A stretch of DNA of 51,644 bases from Candidatus Zemynaea palustris (GTDB lineage Bacteria > Vulcanimicrobiota > Vulcanimicrobiia > Vulcanimicrobiales > Vulcanimicrobiaceae): NCBI GenBank assembly GCA_003134695.1, contig PLCB01000061.1, positions 1-51,644 of the forward strand. Reading direction: 5' to 3'. Below are positions 15,641 through 23,318 of this stretch, piece by piece. Positions within the stretch are counted from its first letter, which is position 1; each line of letters starts with the position of its first letter. The notes beneath the pieces were generated by a model that saw nothing but the letters and a program-made list of their open reading frames with translations, searched no databases and was not told the origin of the DNA. The position numbers and the translations under genes were made by a program.

Positions 15641-16810
15641 AGTGACCTTCCGGTAACCAGCGCTCGCGCCGATCACGCGTTTCCGACATTAACGCCGGAA
15701 CAGATTCGTCGCATTACCCCACACGGTCGGATGCGTGCGATTCAAAGAGGCGACGTGCTCTACGAGCCGGGAGACGCCGTCGTTCCGTTCTTCGTGGTTG
15801 TCGCCGGGGAGCTCGAGGTCGTCCGCCTTTGGGCCGGGACCGAAACCCTGATCGCCACTTACGGCCCGGGGAAGTTCACGGGCGAAGTCAACTCTCTCTC
15901 GGGTCGCCCCGCCATTTTGCGGTTGCGCGTCTCGCAGCCCGGCGAGGCGATCGAGCTCGACCGTCAACAGATGCAGGCGTTGTTGCAGACCGACGCCGAG
16001 CTCGGCGAGATCTTGGTGCGAGCGTTCATTCTCCGCCGGGTCGAGCTAGTGGCGGCTGGTATGGGCGACGTCGTGCTCGTTGGGTCCACGCATTCCACCG
16101 GTACGCTCCGAATCAAAGAGTTTCTGATGCGCAACGGCCATCCCTATTCCTACATCGACCTCGAGCGGGATCCTGACGTACAGAAACTCCTTGAAAGTTT
16201 CCACGTTGCGTCCGGCGAGATACCCGTGGTGATCTGCCGTGGCCAGCTCGTTCTTCGAAATCCGACGAATCAGGAAATCGCGGACTGCCTTGGCTTTAAC
16301 CAGACGGTCGACCAAACGCAGATGCGCGATGTGGTCGTCGTCGGCGCAGGTCCCGCGGGATTGGCCGCAGCCGTGTACGGCGCATCGGAGGGACTCGACG
16401 TCCTGGTGCTGGAGACGAACGCGCCGGGCGGTCAGGCCGGTTCCAGCTCTCGCATCGAAAACTACCTGGGATTCCCCACTGGGATTACCGGGCAGGAGCT
16501 CGCGGATCGAGCCTTTACCCAAGCGGAAAAGTTCGGCGCACAATTGTTGATGGCGAAAGGTAAACGGCTCTGGTGCGACCGCAAACCAAACATCGTCGAA
16601 GTCGACAACGGCGCCCGCATCCCGGCGCGTGCCGTCGTGATTGCCACCGGGGCCGCATATCGAAGGCCACAGCCGTTCTTGCTAGAAACCGGCGTGCCGG
16701 GCGTATTTGCGGTCGGCGACGTGCGCGGCGGCAGCGTCAAACGTGTCGCATCCGCCGTCGGCGAAGGGTCGATCGCAATCTCCTTCGTTCACCAAGTACT
16801 GCAAGAATAG
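15638..16810 (+). CDS. cNMP-binding/thioredoxin-reductase-like flavoprotein lacking the NADPH domain
   Basis: Domains in order: cyclic-nucleotide-binding (about 15-130: RGDVLYEPGDAVVPFFVVVA, KFTGEVNSLSGRPA), a glutaredoxin-like linker (about 140-225: LRIKEFLMRNGHPYSYIDLE, EIPVVICRGQLVLRNPT), then the FAD domain (VVVGAGPAGLAAAVYGASEG, APGGQAGSSSRIENYLGFP). Near residue 342 the text jumps from VVIATGAAYRRP straight to QPFLLETGVPGVFAVGDVR. In the full family (about 550 residues) some 150-160 residues with the NADPH-binding GxGxxA fold lie between. The deletion is in frame, so the protein may be made but could not take electrons from NADPH in the usual way. Starts with GTG. Confidence 0.8.
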   Translation: MSDLPVTSARADHAFPTLTPEQIRRITPHGRMRAIQRGDVLYEPGDAVVPFFVVVAGELEVVRLWAGTETLIATYGPGKFTGEVNSLSGRPAILRLRVSQPGEAIELDRQQMQALLQTDAELGEILVRAFILRRVELVAAGMGDVVLVGSTHSTGTLRIKEFLMRNGHPYSYIDLERDPDVQKLLESFHVASGEIPVVICRGQLVLRNPTNQEIADCLGFNQTVDQTQMRDVVVVGAGPAGLAAAVYGASEGLDVLVLETNAPGGQAGSSSRIENYLGFPTGITGQELADRAFTQAEKFGAQLLMAKGKRLWCDRKPNIVEVDNGARIPARAVVIATGAAYRRPQPFLLETGVPGVFAVGDVRGGSVKRVASAVGEGSIAISFVHQVLQE

Positions 16811-16836
16811 GGCACTTGCCGACAATTCGCTCTATT

Positions 16837-17484
16837 TCAGCGCGTGAGCTCGGCGTCCACAAAGTCGATCTTGCGCACAAGCGTCGAGCCTTGGTAGCCC
16901 AAAACGCGCAACGGAAGGTGCGTGGTGCTAGAGATCTCAATTTTCTCGAGCGTATACCCTGCGTCGGTCGCAGGATGGCTGGGGATCAGCGTTACCGCTT
17001 CGGTCGCGTCCTCGTTGATCGTCATCCCGGGCCCTTGTGAGATCGCCCCGGGCGTCTGTTGAGCGTGCGCGAGGATCTGAGAAAAGCTTAGCTCATCGAT
17101 CGACGAGCCACGGATCGTTGTTACTAGAAGATCGTGCAGCGAGAGCCTCTCCTTAAGCAACCCAGCGAGACCCGACCCTCGGTGGGCGCTCACCGTGGTC
17201 CCGCCCGTCCACCGGAGTGACACGCCGTTGTTGGGGCCTCCGATGACATCCACGGTCACGGTCGACGGCTTACGGAATGTGTACCTGAAGATCACATTCT
17301 GGACTTTGATGCCTTTCTGTTCGAATACCGTGATCGTCGCGCTGTAGGCCGTGACGTCGGCCCATGCGCTTGTGAACGCGCTTAACGCCGACGACGAGCG
17401 AGACGGCGCCGCGGAAAAGGCGGTTCCGCCGCCCAGCATCAAGAGACTTGCACACGCGACGGCGAGAACGATAGGTTTTTTCAT
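16837..17484 (-). CDS. LolA-like outer-membrane lipoprotein-sorting-type protein
   Basis: The 215-residue product has a signal peptide (MKKPIVLAVACASLLMLGGG) and the open half-barrel sequence pattern of LolA/DUF1571 proteins: ADVTAYSATITVFEQKGIKV, NVIFRYTFRKPSTVTVDVIG, GVSLRWTGGTTVSAH, and the late YTLEKIEISSTTHLPLRVLG. Such periplasmic proteins carry lipoproteins or lipids between membranes. It is a lone gene, without LolB or LolCDE. An 11-base inverted repeat lies upstream (17542-17577). Confidence 0.7.
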   Translation of the reverse strand: MKKPIVLAVACASLLMLGGGTAFSAAPSRSSSALSAFTSAWADVTAYSATITVFEQKGIKVQNVIFRYTFRKPSTVTVDVIGGPNNGVSLRWTGGTTVSAHRGSGLAGLLKERLSLHDLLVTTIRGSSIDELSFSQILAHAQQTPGAISQGPGMTINEDATEAVTLIPSHPATDAGYTLEKIEISSTTHLPLRVLGYQGSTLVRKIDFVDAELTR

Positions 17485-17541
17485 ACAGGTGGCCCCCGAT
17501 CCCCAATATATTCGGGTTGCGTGTTGTTATTTTCAGCCGAG

Positions 17542-17577
17542 AACCTGCCGATTCGGTATTAGGGTCATCGGCAGGTT
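17542..17577. promoter_or_regulatory. 11-base inverted repeat upstream of the LolA-like gene
   Basis: AACCTGCCGAT at 17542-17552 and ATCGGCAGGTT at 17567-17577 are perfect reverse complements with a 14-base spacer. The repeat lies about 60 bases upstream of the LolA-like start. It could be an operator or a 5' UTR hairpin; there is no T-run, so it is not a typical terminator. Confidence 0.5.
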
Positions 17578-17734
17578 GCCCGACCGAAGGTCGATGCTGC
17601 AACAACCGTGCGCTACGTCATACCCTGATGCTTACGTCCTAAACGCGCCGGGTGACGGGCGCAGGGGGACCGGCGCGTGGGGACGGGACTGGCGCGAGCA
17701 ACCGCTTCCCGCCTCCGGTTCTCTCTAAGATTGC

Positions 17735-17923
17735 CTAGTGATCGATAAAGTCGGAAGCTTCTTTCATTGTCGGGTCGAGCCGTAAATCTTCATGCGCGTA
17801 TTTTCGGTCCACATGCCCTTGCGTCGTCTTTACGCGCACGACGACCTCGTGGGGATGAACGTCTTTGACCGTACCTTCCTCGTTCGTCCCATCAATGAAG
17901 ACTCTATCGCCGGCTTTCAACAT
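17735..17923 (-). CDS. Small KOW/SH3-like protein
   Basis: The 62-residue product begins MLKAGDRVFIDGTNEEGTVK and continues DVHPHEVVVRVKTTQGHVDR, ending in an acidic helical tail. The GDxVxIxGTxxEGTVxxV pattern is that of a small beta barrel of the KOW/SH3 type. A good ribosome binding site (AAAGGAAACC) precedes the ATG. Function is unknown; small barrels of this sort often bind RNA or protein partners. Confidence 0.6.
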   Translation of the reverse strand: MLKAGDRVFIDGTNEEGTVKDVHPHEVVVRVKTTQGHVDRKYAHEDLRLDPTMKEASDFIDH

Positions 17924-18145
17924 TTCGGTTTCCTTTTCTTGACGACCACATCAACTTTCGCGCAGCGGGGCCGGCGTGGTATTGAGCGACGTCGTGACGG
18001 CTCTCAGGATGAAGCTGGGGACCTTACTGGGTTGCGACAGCATAGGCAGGCGGCCCTTGACAGGAACCGCGATTACGAGGGTGATCTCGTTTTTAATGCA
18101 ATTCTCAGCAAATTTTTCGCCCCTGAAGGCGTTAAATAGAATGCT

Positions 18146-18559
18146 ATGGACACTCTGAACGCCTTCCTGACCCTCAAGCGAGCGGCGACGCTCGGTCTCG
18201 CTCTCGCCGTCGCCGCCATCGCCGTGCTCCCGGCCGCCGCCGAGGCGCAGCCGGCGCCGAGCTACGCGCAACCGTATCAGCAAGAATCTATTCGCGGAAC
18301 GGTGTACTCGATCAACGGCAAGTACAACATCACCGTCCGCGACAGCCGCGGATTCCTCGACAACGTCTCGCTCCACGACGGAACGATCATCAATCCCAGA
18401 GGCTGGAGGCTCGAACCCGGCAACCGCGTTACGATCAGCGGCAGACCCTCGGGCCGCACGTTCATCGCCGACGAGATCGACACGCCGTACGTTCCGTATC
18501 CGGCCTACTACCGGTACCCGCAGCCGTACTATCGGCTCGGCGTGCGCGTCGGCTGGTAG
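18146..18559 (+). CDS. Secreted OB-fold-like protein
   Basis: The 137-residue product has a signal peptide (LGLALAVAAIAVLPAAAEAQ) and a small beta domain: ESIRGTVYSINGKYNITVRD, DNVSLHDGTIINPRG and EPGNRVTISGRPSGRTFIAD, in the manner of DUF5666/OB-like domains. The C-terminus is rich in Tyr and Pro (YPAYYRYPQPYYRLG). It is probably a periplasmic or surface protein. The ribosome binding site is poor. Confidence 0.6.
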   Translation: MDTLNAFLTLKRAATLGLALAVAAIAVLPAAAEAQPAPSYAQPYQQESIRGTVYSINGKYNITVRDSRGFLDNVSLHDGTIINPRGWRLEPGNRVTISGRPSGRTFIADEIDTPYVPYPAYYRYPQPYYRLGVRVGW

Positions 18560-18587
18560 AATCCGATCTTCCGGTAGCGGCGCGCGC

Positions 18588-19868
18588 TCAATAGCGTGTA
18601 TAGACGTGGCCGTTCGGCGGCGGTGTCGAGCCGTGCGGAACGATCACGTGGAAAACTCGCGCTCCGGTCGAGCAGTTGATGTATCGCCGGAACGCGCTGT
18701 CGCGGGGGTCGTCGCATAGGAGGTAGTTGCGTTGCTGGTCGTTCACCAGAACGCTGCGCATCGTGGCGACCTGACCCGGCGAGTACGTCATCGGCCGCTT
18801 GCACAGGAAGTAGCTCATGACGTTGGCTTTGTCCGGTTGAAAGTGCAGCGTCACGGCACCGCCGTACGTGGCGTGCAGCGTGTAGCCGCGCCCGTCGAAG
18901 TCGATCGTCGCGCCGCTCGAGTCCTTGAGCGTTTTCGTTTCCGTCCGGCACATGCTGAGGTTGTTGTCGGCGAAGAGATGTGCGCCGACATCGGGCAGTG
19001 TATCGAGGACCGTGAAGTTCCATCCGCTCATTAAGTTCGAGCCGTCCGATATGAGCGGTCCGTTCGGCGAGTCGCCGTCGTAGATCGCGATCGACCGCTT
19101 CGTCCCCGTGCGCGGTGTGCCTTGATACCAACTCTGCAGTGCGCTCGGTGTCGAGAGGAAGTCGTACGAACCGGGGAACGTGTGCGGAAGTCCGAGATAG
19201 TGTCCGCCTTCGTGCGCGAGTTGCCCGAAGTTCTGATAGAGGTACCATTGATTGTTGGTGATGCCGCAACCGGATCGGTCGGCCCCGAGCGGGCCGTACT
19301 TCCGCCCGGGCTTCACGAGGTCGGTTGCAACGACGGTCCCGCAGTACACGGACGGCATAACCGTATAACTCGCGCTGCAGGCGCTCTCCTTACCCGTCTT
19401 GCAGTCCTTGCTCCCCAGCGGCACGTACGGGTTGTATGCGGTATAGCCGTTGCCGGTGATGCCGATGCCGCTGCCGGCCGGTCCGTAGGCGCGAAAAAAG
19501 ACGACCATCTTGCCGGGGTAATGCGAGGCCAGTCGCGCGGCCGGGCCATTCGAGTCGTGCGCGAGGCGGTTGACGGCCGTGTTGCGCACGCGCGCCAGAT
19601 CCGCGCGCTCCGTGAAGTCGATGACGATGTGCGCGCCGGAAAGGCGCAGCGACGAATTAAAGACGTGGATCCACTCGCGAAGCTGCGCGAGGCTGAGGAC
19701 GCCGGCCGGATTGCCACCGTCGTCGTCGGACAGAATCACGGCTTCCATGCGCACGTGCATTTCGACGCCCGCCGGAACCGGCTGGATAGTCTGCAGCGGG
19801 CCGGCTTGCGCCGAGCACGGAACCGCGAGAGCGAACGCGGCCCAGGCCGCGATGGCGCCCCGCTTCAC
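18588..19868 (-). CDS. Secreted zinc metalloprotease (metzincin-like)
   Basis: With the GTG start at 19868 the product has 426 residues and a clean signal peptide (KRGAIAAWAAFALAVPCSAQ). The zinc site HEGGHYLGLPHTF matches the metzincin consensus HExxHxxGxxH, as in pappalysin-like (M43) proteases. A downstream VMSYFLCKRP could supply the Met-turn. Many Cys and the export signal fit an extracellular peptidase. The GTG overlaps the TGA of a short upstream ORF (GTGA), which has a strong ribosome binding site, so translation is probably coupled. A longer frame to 20000 exists but encodes a basic, unlikely N-terminus. Confidence 0.75.
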   Translation of the reverse strand: MKRGAIAAWAAFALAVPCSAQAGPLQTIQPVPAGVEMHVRMEAVILSDDDGGNPAGVLSLAQLREWIHVFNSSLRLSGAHIVIDFTERADLARVRNTAVNRLAHDSNGPAARLASHYPGKMVVFFRAYGPAGSGIGITGNGYTAYNPYVPLGSKDCKTGKESACSASYTVMPSVYCGTVVATDLVKPGRKYGPLGADRSGCGITNNQWYLYQNFGQLAHEGGHYLGLPHTFPGSYDFLSTPSALQSWYQGTPRTGTKRSIAIYDGDSPNGPLISDGSNLMSGWNFTVLDTLPDVGAHLFADNNLSMCRTETKTLKDSSGATIDFDGRGYTLHATYGGAVTLHFQPDKANVMSYFLCKRPMTYSPGQVATMRSVLVNDQQRNYLLCDDPRDSAFRRYINCSTGARVFHVIVPHGSTPPPNGHVYTRY

Positions 19869-19981
19869 GCCGGCCGCACCGGAAGGTGTATCTTTGGGGC
19901 GAGGGCTTCGCTGTACTCGACGGTCATGGTACGTCCTCCGGCGGCGCCCGTAATCTTGCCGGTTCGTCGCCGCTTTCTCAT
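19865..19981 (-). CDS. Short upstream ORF coupled to the metalloprotease
   Basis: A 38-codon frame (MRKRRRTGKITGAAGGRT, then MTVEYSEALAPKIHLPVRPA) ends in TGA overlapping the protease GTG. An inner ATG at 19927 with a textbook ribosome binding site (GGAGGACGTACC) gives a 20-residue peptide, which I consider the more likely product. Its role may be only to feed ribosomes to the protease start. A peptide function cannot be excluded. Confidence 0.45.
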   Translation of the reverse strand: MRKRRRTGKITGAAGGRTMTVEYSEALAPKIHLPVRPA

Positions 19982-20070
19982 ACTTCTTCCCGGTTGGCAC
20001 GACGGCCCGTCCCAGCGCCAGACCGCCGGGCTTCGGCTAAAGCGAAGACCTCGGTCACCGGCCGCGACAT
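19978..20070 (-). CDS. Second short upstream ORF
   Basis: A 30-codon frame (MSRPVTEVFALAEARRSGAG, then TGRRANREEV) begins at an ATG with a good ribosome binding site (AGGAGAGCCG). Its TGA overlaps the ATG of the next short ORF (ATGA). Together the two short ORFs and the protease form a chain of overlapping frames. Confidence 0.35.
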   Translation of the reverse strand: MSRPVTEVFALAEARRSGAGTGRRANREEV

Positions 20071-20216
20071 CGGCTCTCCTTGAATCGTTGCGAACGCTTC
20101 AATCGAGCCGAGATGCCGCTTCGGTACTTCATCGCCGTCCGGCATCTGCGCAGCCACTGATCCGAGGTCTTCCGGTCAAACGGAGCCCCGTGCTCCAGTT
20201 ATTCTTCTCACCACAA

Positions 20217-20990
20217 ATGGCTCGCGCTTATCGTGACGCCGCGCGCATTTTTCGCGCGAAGGGCCGGCTCGCGGTTTTCCCAAAGACGAGGCAGAGCAAA
20301 GTGCCAAGACAGGGCGAGATTGAGTACCTGAAGAGTATCGGCCCAGATAGGGCGCGACACGCGCTTGGAAAACCGTTCTCGGACGCAGCGTGCGGCGCGT
20401 ACCTTACCGAGGTGGGCGCGTTCATTTCTCTGCTCCCGCCTCCGCCGCGCCGGCTCTTGGATCTGGGCTGCGGCACCGGTTGGACCAGCGTGTTCTTCGC
20501 AAGAATGGGCTACGACGTGACGGGGATCGATCTGGCGCCGGACATGATTGCAGCGGCTGAGGTCAACAAGCGGCAGCACGGGCTGGACAACCTATCGTTC
20601 TTGGTCGGCGACTTCGAAGATCTGAACTACGAAAACGAGTTCGACTGCGTGACGATCTACGATGCCTTGCATCACTCGGAGAACGAGCTATCCGTTCTCC
20701 AGGGAGCTTACCGCGCCCTCAAGTCCGGAGGGTGCTGCGTGACGTCTGAGCCCGGCCGCGGGCACGTCAAGAATCCGATTACGAAAAACGCAGTGGCAGA
20801 ACACAACGTCACCGAGCGTGACATGCCGCCCGCGACGATCGTCGCCGCAGGCCGCGCGGCCGGTTTCGCGTCGTTCAAGGTCTACCCGCGGCCGGTGGAC
20901 ATTCGCCGAGATCGACTCCGCTTGCTAAAATTGCTTATCGAATCCATCGTGGCCCCAAACCGCAACGGCTACGTAGTCCTCACGAAATGA
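20217..20990 (+). CDS. Class I SAM-dependent methyltransferase
   Basis: From the ATG at 20217 the product has 257 residues. Motif I is LLDLGCGTGWTSVFFARMG; strand 2 ends VTGIDLAPDM; motif II/III are FLVGDFEDLNYENEFDCVTI and YDALHHSE; and GAYRALKSGGCCVTSEPG closes the core. A longer in-frame extension upstream overlaps the protease promoter region and reads as an antisense shadow. The stop overlaps the start of the next gene (ATGA), so the two are translationally coupled. The partner is a GNAT-like protein, which hints at joint modification of one substrate. Confidence 0.8.
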   Translation: MARAYRDAARIFRAKGRLAVFPKTRQSKVPRQGEIEYLKSIGPDRARHALGKPFSDAACGAYLTEVGAFISLLPPPPRRLLDLGCGTGWTSVFFARMGYDVTGIDLAPDMIAAAEVNKRQHGLDNLSFLVGDFEDLNYENEFDCVTIYDALHHSENELSVLQGAYRALKSGGCCVTSEPGRGHVKNPITKNAVAEHNVTERDMPPATIVAAGRAAGFASFKVYPRPVDIRRDRLRLLKLLIESIVAPNRNGYVVLTK

Positions 20991-22615
20991 ACTGCCGGGA
21001 CCAAATGCCTCGTCATCGATACGTTCGGCTCGACGACCCGCGCCGCTTGGTCCGGTACCACGACACCCTGCTATTCCTTCTCGCGTATCCGAAAGACGGT
21101 ACGCTGGCGGCAGAGGCCGAGCGGGAACTGAAACGGGTCGCCGCGGCCGCCCGGGCGATCAGCGCGCGGCGCACGCGAGCCGATAACTCGCGGCTGTTCG
21201 GCACCGGTATCGCCTGGTCCGAGACGTCGTGCGCTTTCAGCTACGCTGTCGCCCGGTGGCTCGCGCGCGAGCATCCGGCAGACGCCGAGATCGACTACGC
21301 CGGAGAGGACGCTGGTTCGTTCAAAAGCGTCCTTCGCTTATCACTGCCGCCGATGGAGTACGACGTGGCGGGCGAGCATCGGCAGACACTCGCGGAGTTT
21401 TTTGAGGAAGCGAAGGGCGGCAGCCCCGCGACAAAGCTCGGCTGGACGATCGACCAGTTCGAACTCTTGCCGTGCGGCGAACGCGTCAGGGAGCACCTTT
21501 TCGAAGCCCTCGAGCTGTTCATCAGGCTGAGCCCGAAGGACGGGCCACTGTCGCGGACCTTCGCGCGCGGTCTTCCGATTCCGACGGTCATGCATTCCGG
21601 GGGACTACAACGCAACTTCGACCTCAAACGGCTCATCAGCAAACCACTCCCGCCGAGCCGGCGACTCTCACGCTCGGATCGGGTGCGCTTGATCGACGCA
21701 GCGCGTGGCATCCTTGCGACGCTCGGCCGTGAGACCGACGTCATCTCGCTTGCGACGGAGGCCGGGGTCGAGTCGTTCGACCTCGAGCACGGCGTAAGCA
21801 TCGCGCTCTATGCAATGCCGCCCGAGCGGCGCTTCCCGCTCGACCCGCACGTCGGCTTCATGGTCTTCAAGAATCGTATCCCCGTCGCGTACGGGGGCGG
21901 ATGGCCGTTTCTCGGCACCTGCAAGATCGGCATCAACGTCTTCGAGCCGTTCCGAGGCGGCGAGTCGGCCTACTTGTTCGGCCAGGTTCTGCGTGTCTAC
22001 GCGCGGCAGTTCCGCGCTGAGCGGTTTCTCGTCGAGCCCTATCAGATCGGCGAAGGGAATCCCGAGGGCGCACGGTCAGGCGCGTTCTGGTTCTACTACC
22101 GGCTTGGTTTCCGGCCGTTGTCGGAGCGACACGCGGCACTGGCGCGCGACGAGTTCGGGAGCATCGCTGCACGCCGCGGCTATCGTTCTCCGCTCGCAAT
22201 CATGCGCCGGCTGAGTCACGCCGACCTGGAGCTGCGAGTCCGAACCGATGCGCGCACTGCCGGCGTTTGGTCGGAGCCCGCCCATCTCAGCGCCGCGGTA
22301 TCGGCCTGGATCGCGCGCGACTTCGCGGGCGATAGAGCCGTTGCGCAGCGCACCGCCCGCGATCGCGTCGCCACCGCTCTCGCGATCCACGATCTTGACC
22401 GATGGACCTCAGCGGAACGCGCCGCGTTCGAGTCGATGTCGCTCCTGCTGGCGATGATACCCGACCTCGCCGCGTGGTCAGCCAAGGATCGCCGCGACTG
22501 CGCCAAGGTGATTCGCGCCAAAGGCGCGCACGACGAGTCCGAGTACGCGCGTCGCTCGGCATCGCATCGGATGCTCCGCAAGGCGCTCCACGCGATCGCC
22601 TCGGAATACGATTAA
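20987..22615 (+). CDS. Large protein with C-terminal GNAT-like domain
   Basis: The 542-residue product is cytoplasmic. Its middle region (about 290-385) reads HVGFMVFKNRIPVAYGGGWP, FEPFRGGESAYLFGQVLRVY and SGAFWFYYRLGFRPL, which fits a GNAT acetyltransferase: an RGGES loop in the acetyl-CoA position, then a helix, and the late FYYRLGFRP strand. Residues 1-280 and the last 130 are helical with no recognised motif. It overlaps the preceding methyltransferase by four bases, so the pair is one operon. Acceptor and reaction are unknown. Confidence 0.55.
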   Translation: MNCRDQMPRHRYVRLDDPRRLVRYHDTLLFLLAYPKDGTLAAEAERELKRVAAAARAISARRTRADNSRLFGTGIAWSETSCAFSYAVARWLAREHPADAEIDYAGEDAGSFKSVLRLSLPPMEYDVAGEHRQTLAEFFEEAKGGSPATKLGWTIDQFELLPCGERVREHLFEALELFIRLSPKDGPLSRTFARGLPIPTVMHSGGLQRNFDLKRLISKPLPPSRRLSRSDRVRLIDAARGILATLGRETDVISLATEAGVESFDLEHGVSIALYAMPPERRFPLDPHVGFMVFKNRIPVAYGGGWPFLGTCKIGINVFEPFRGGESAYLFGQVLRVYARQFRAERFLVEPYQIGEGNPEGARSGAFWFYYRLGFRPLSERHAALARDEFGSIAARRGYRSPLAIMRRLSHADLELRVRTDARTAGVWSEPAHLSAAVSAWIARDFAGDRAVAQRTARDRVATALAIHDLDRWTSAERAAFESMSLLLAMIPDLAAWSAKDRRDCAKVIRAKGAHDESEYARRSASHRMLRKALHAIASEYD

Positions 22616-22751
22616 GCGCTGCCGCAAAGCTGGGTGAGACGGCGCCGTCCTTCGCTAAGGCGCCGATGAACGAGCACGTTAGCCTCGTTATTCATGAGCG
22701 TCGAGACGATGCGTGGGTGCGATGTAGCGTTCTGTGCTCGGCCCGAAAAGC

Positions 22752-22781
22752 ACTACCGCCCGGTTTAAGCCGGGCGGTAGT
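22752..22781 (-). terminator. Strong hairpin terminator
   Basis: ACTACCGCCCGG at 22752-22763 pairs perfectly with CCGGGCGGTAGT at 22770-22781 around a six-base loop. Read on the minus strand the stem is followed by GCTTTTC. It lies just after the stop of the minus-strand gene at 22810, which it should terminate. Confidence 0.7.
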
Positions 22782-22809
22782 AGCTGGACGTTCGGCATCG
22801 AGTTAGTGG

Positions 22810-23262
22810 CTAGTGGCCGCGATTTTGCCCGCGGCCGCGGTTCGAACCGTTGTTGTAGCCGTTGCCGCCGTTGTAGCCGTTGCCGCCGTTGTAGCCGTTG
22901 TAGCCGTTCTGCGGGTTGCTGTACCCGTTATTGTCGGCGTAGATCGAGCAGTACCCGTTGTTGCACGAGATCGATTGGCCGTCGTTGTTCGGGTAGTAGC
23001 TGTAGCCGTTGGGCAGAACGACGTGGCCATCTTCGTACACGACCGATCCGTCGCGGGTGGTTCCTTCGACGGTATTGGCGACCGTATTCTTGTTGGCGAC
23101 GTTGGTCGCAACGAACGCGCCGACGAGAAAGGCAGCCACTCCGAGGACGGTATTGCGATTCACCGCGGCTTGATCCGCGCGTGCCGGCTGAACCGTCGCC
23201 AGTCCGAGGGACATTGTCATGATCGCGGCGAGGGCCGCCATCGCGAGCTTGCTTTTCATCAT
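22810..23262 (-). CDS. Secreted Asn/Gly-repeat protein (paralogue 1)
   Basis: The start at 23262 has a perfect ribosome binding site (AGGAGGTCCTG). The 150-residue product has a signal peptide ending PARA, a short hydrophobic segment (TVLGVAAFLVGAFVATNVAN), a small beta motif (GSVVYEDGHVVLPNGYSYYP and SISCNNGYCSIY), and a C-terminal low-complexity tail of NGYNGGN repeats ending NRGRGQNRGH. The same N-terminal plan is found in the next gene (23319). It is probably anchored in or under the outer envelope. Function is unknown. Confidence 0.65.
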   Translation of the reverse strand: MMKSKLAMAALAAIMTMSLGLATVQPARADQAAVNRNTVLGVAAFLVGAFVATNVANKNTVANTVEGTTRDGSVVYEDGHVVLPNGYSYYPNNDGQSISCNNGYCSIYADNNGYSNPQNGYNGYNGGNGYNGGNGYNNGSNRGRGQNRGH

Positions 23263-23318
23263 CAGGACCTCCTGATGACACCGTACCCCCGAGGCCTTAG
23301 AGAGAGCTGGTGCAGGCC

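Noticed and set aside
19122-20216. Plus-strand N-terminal extension of the methyltransferase
   Set aside because: It is antisense to the metalloprotease and has a charged, low-complexity composition; the ATG at 20217 gives a normal methyltransferase.
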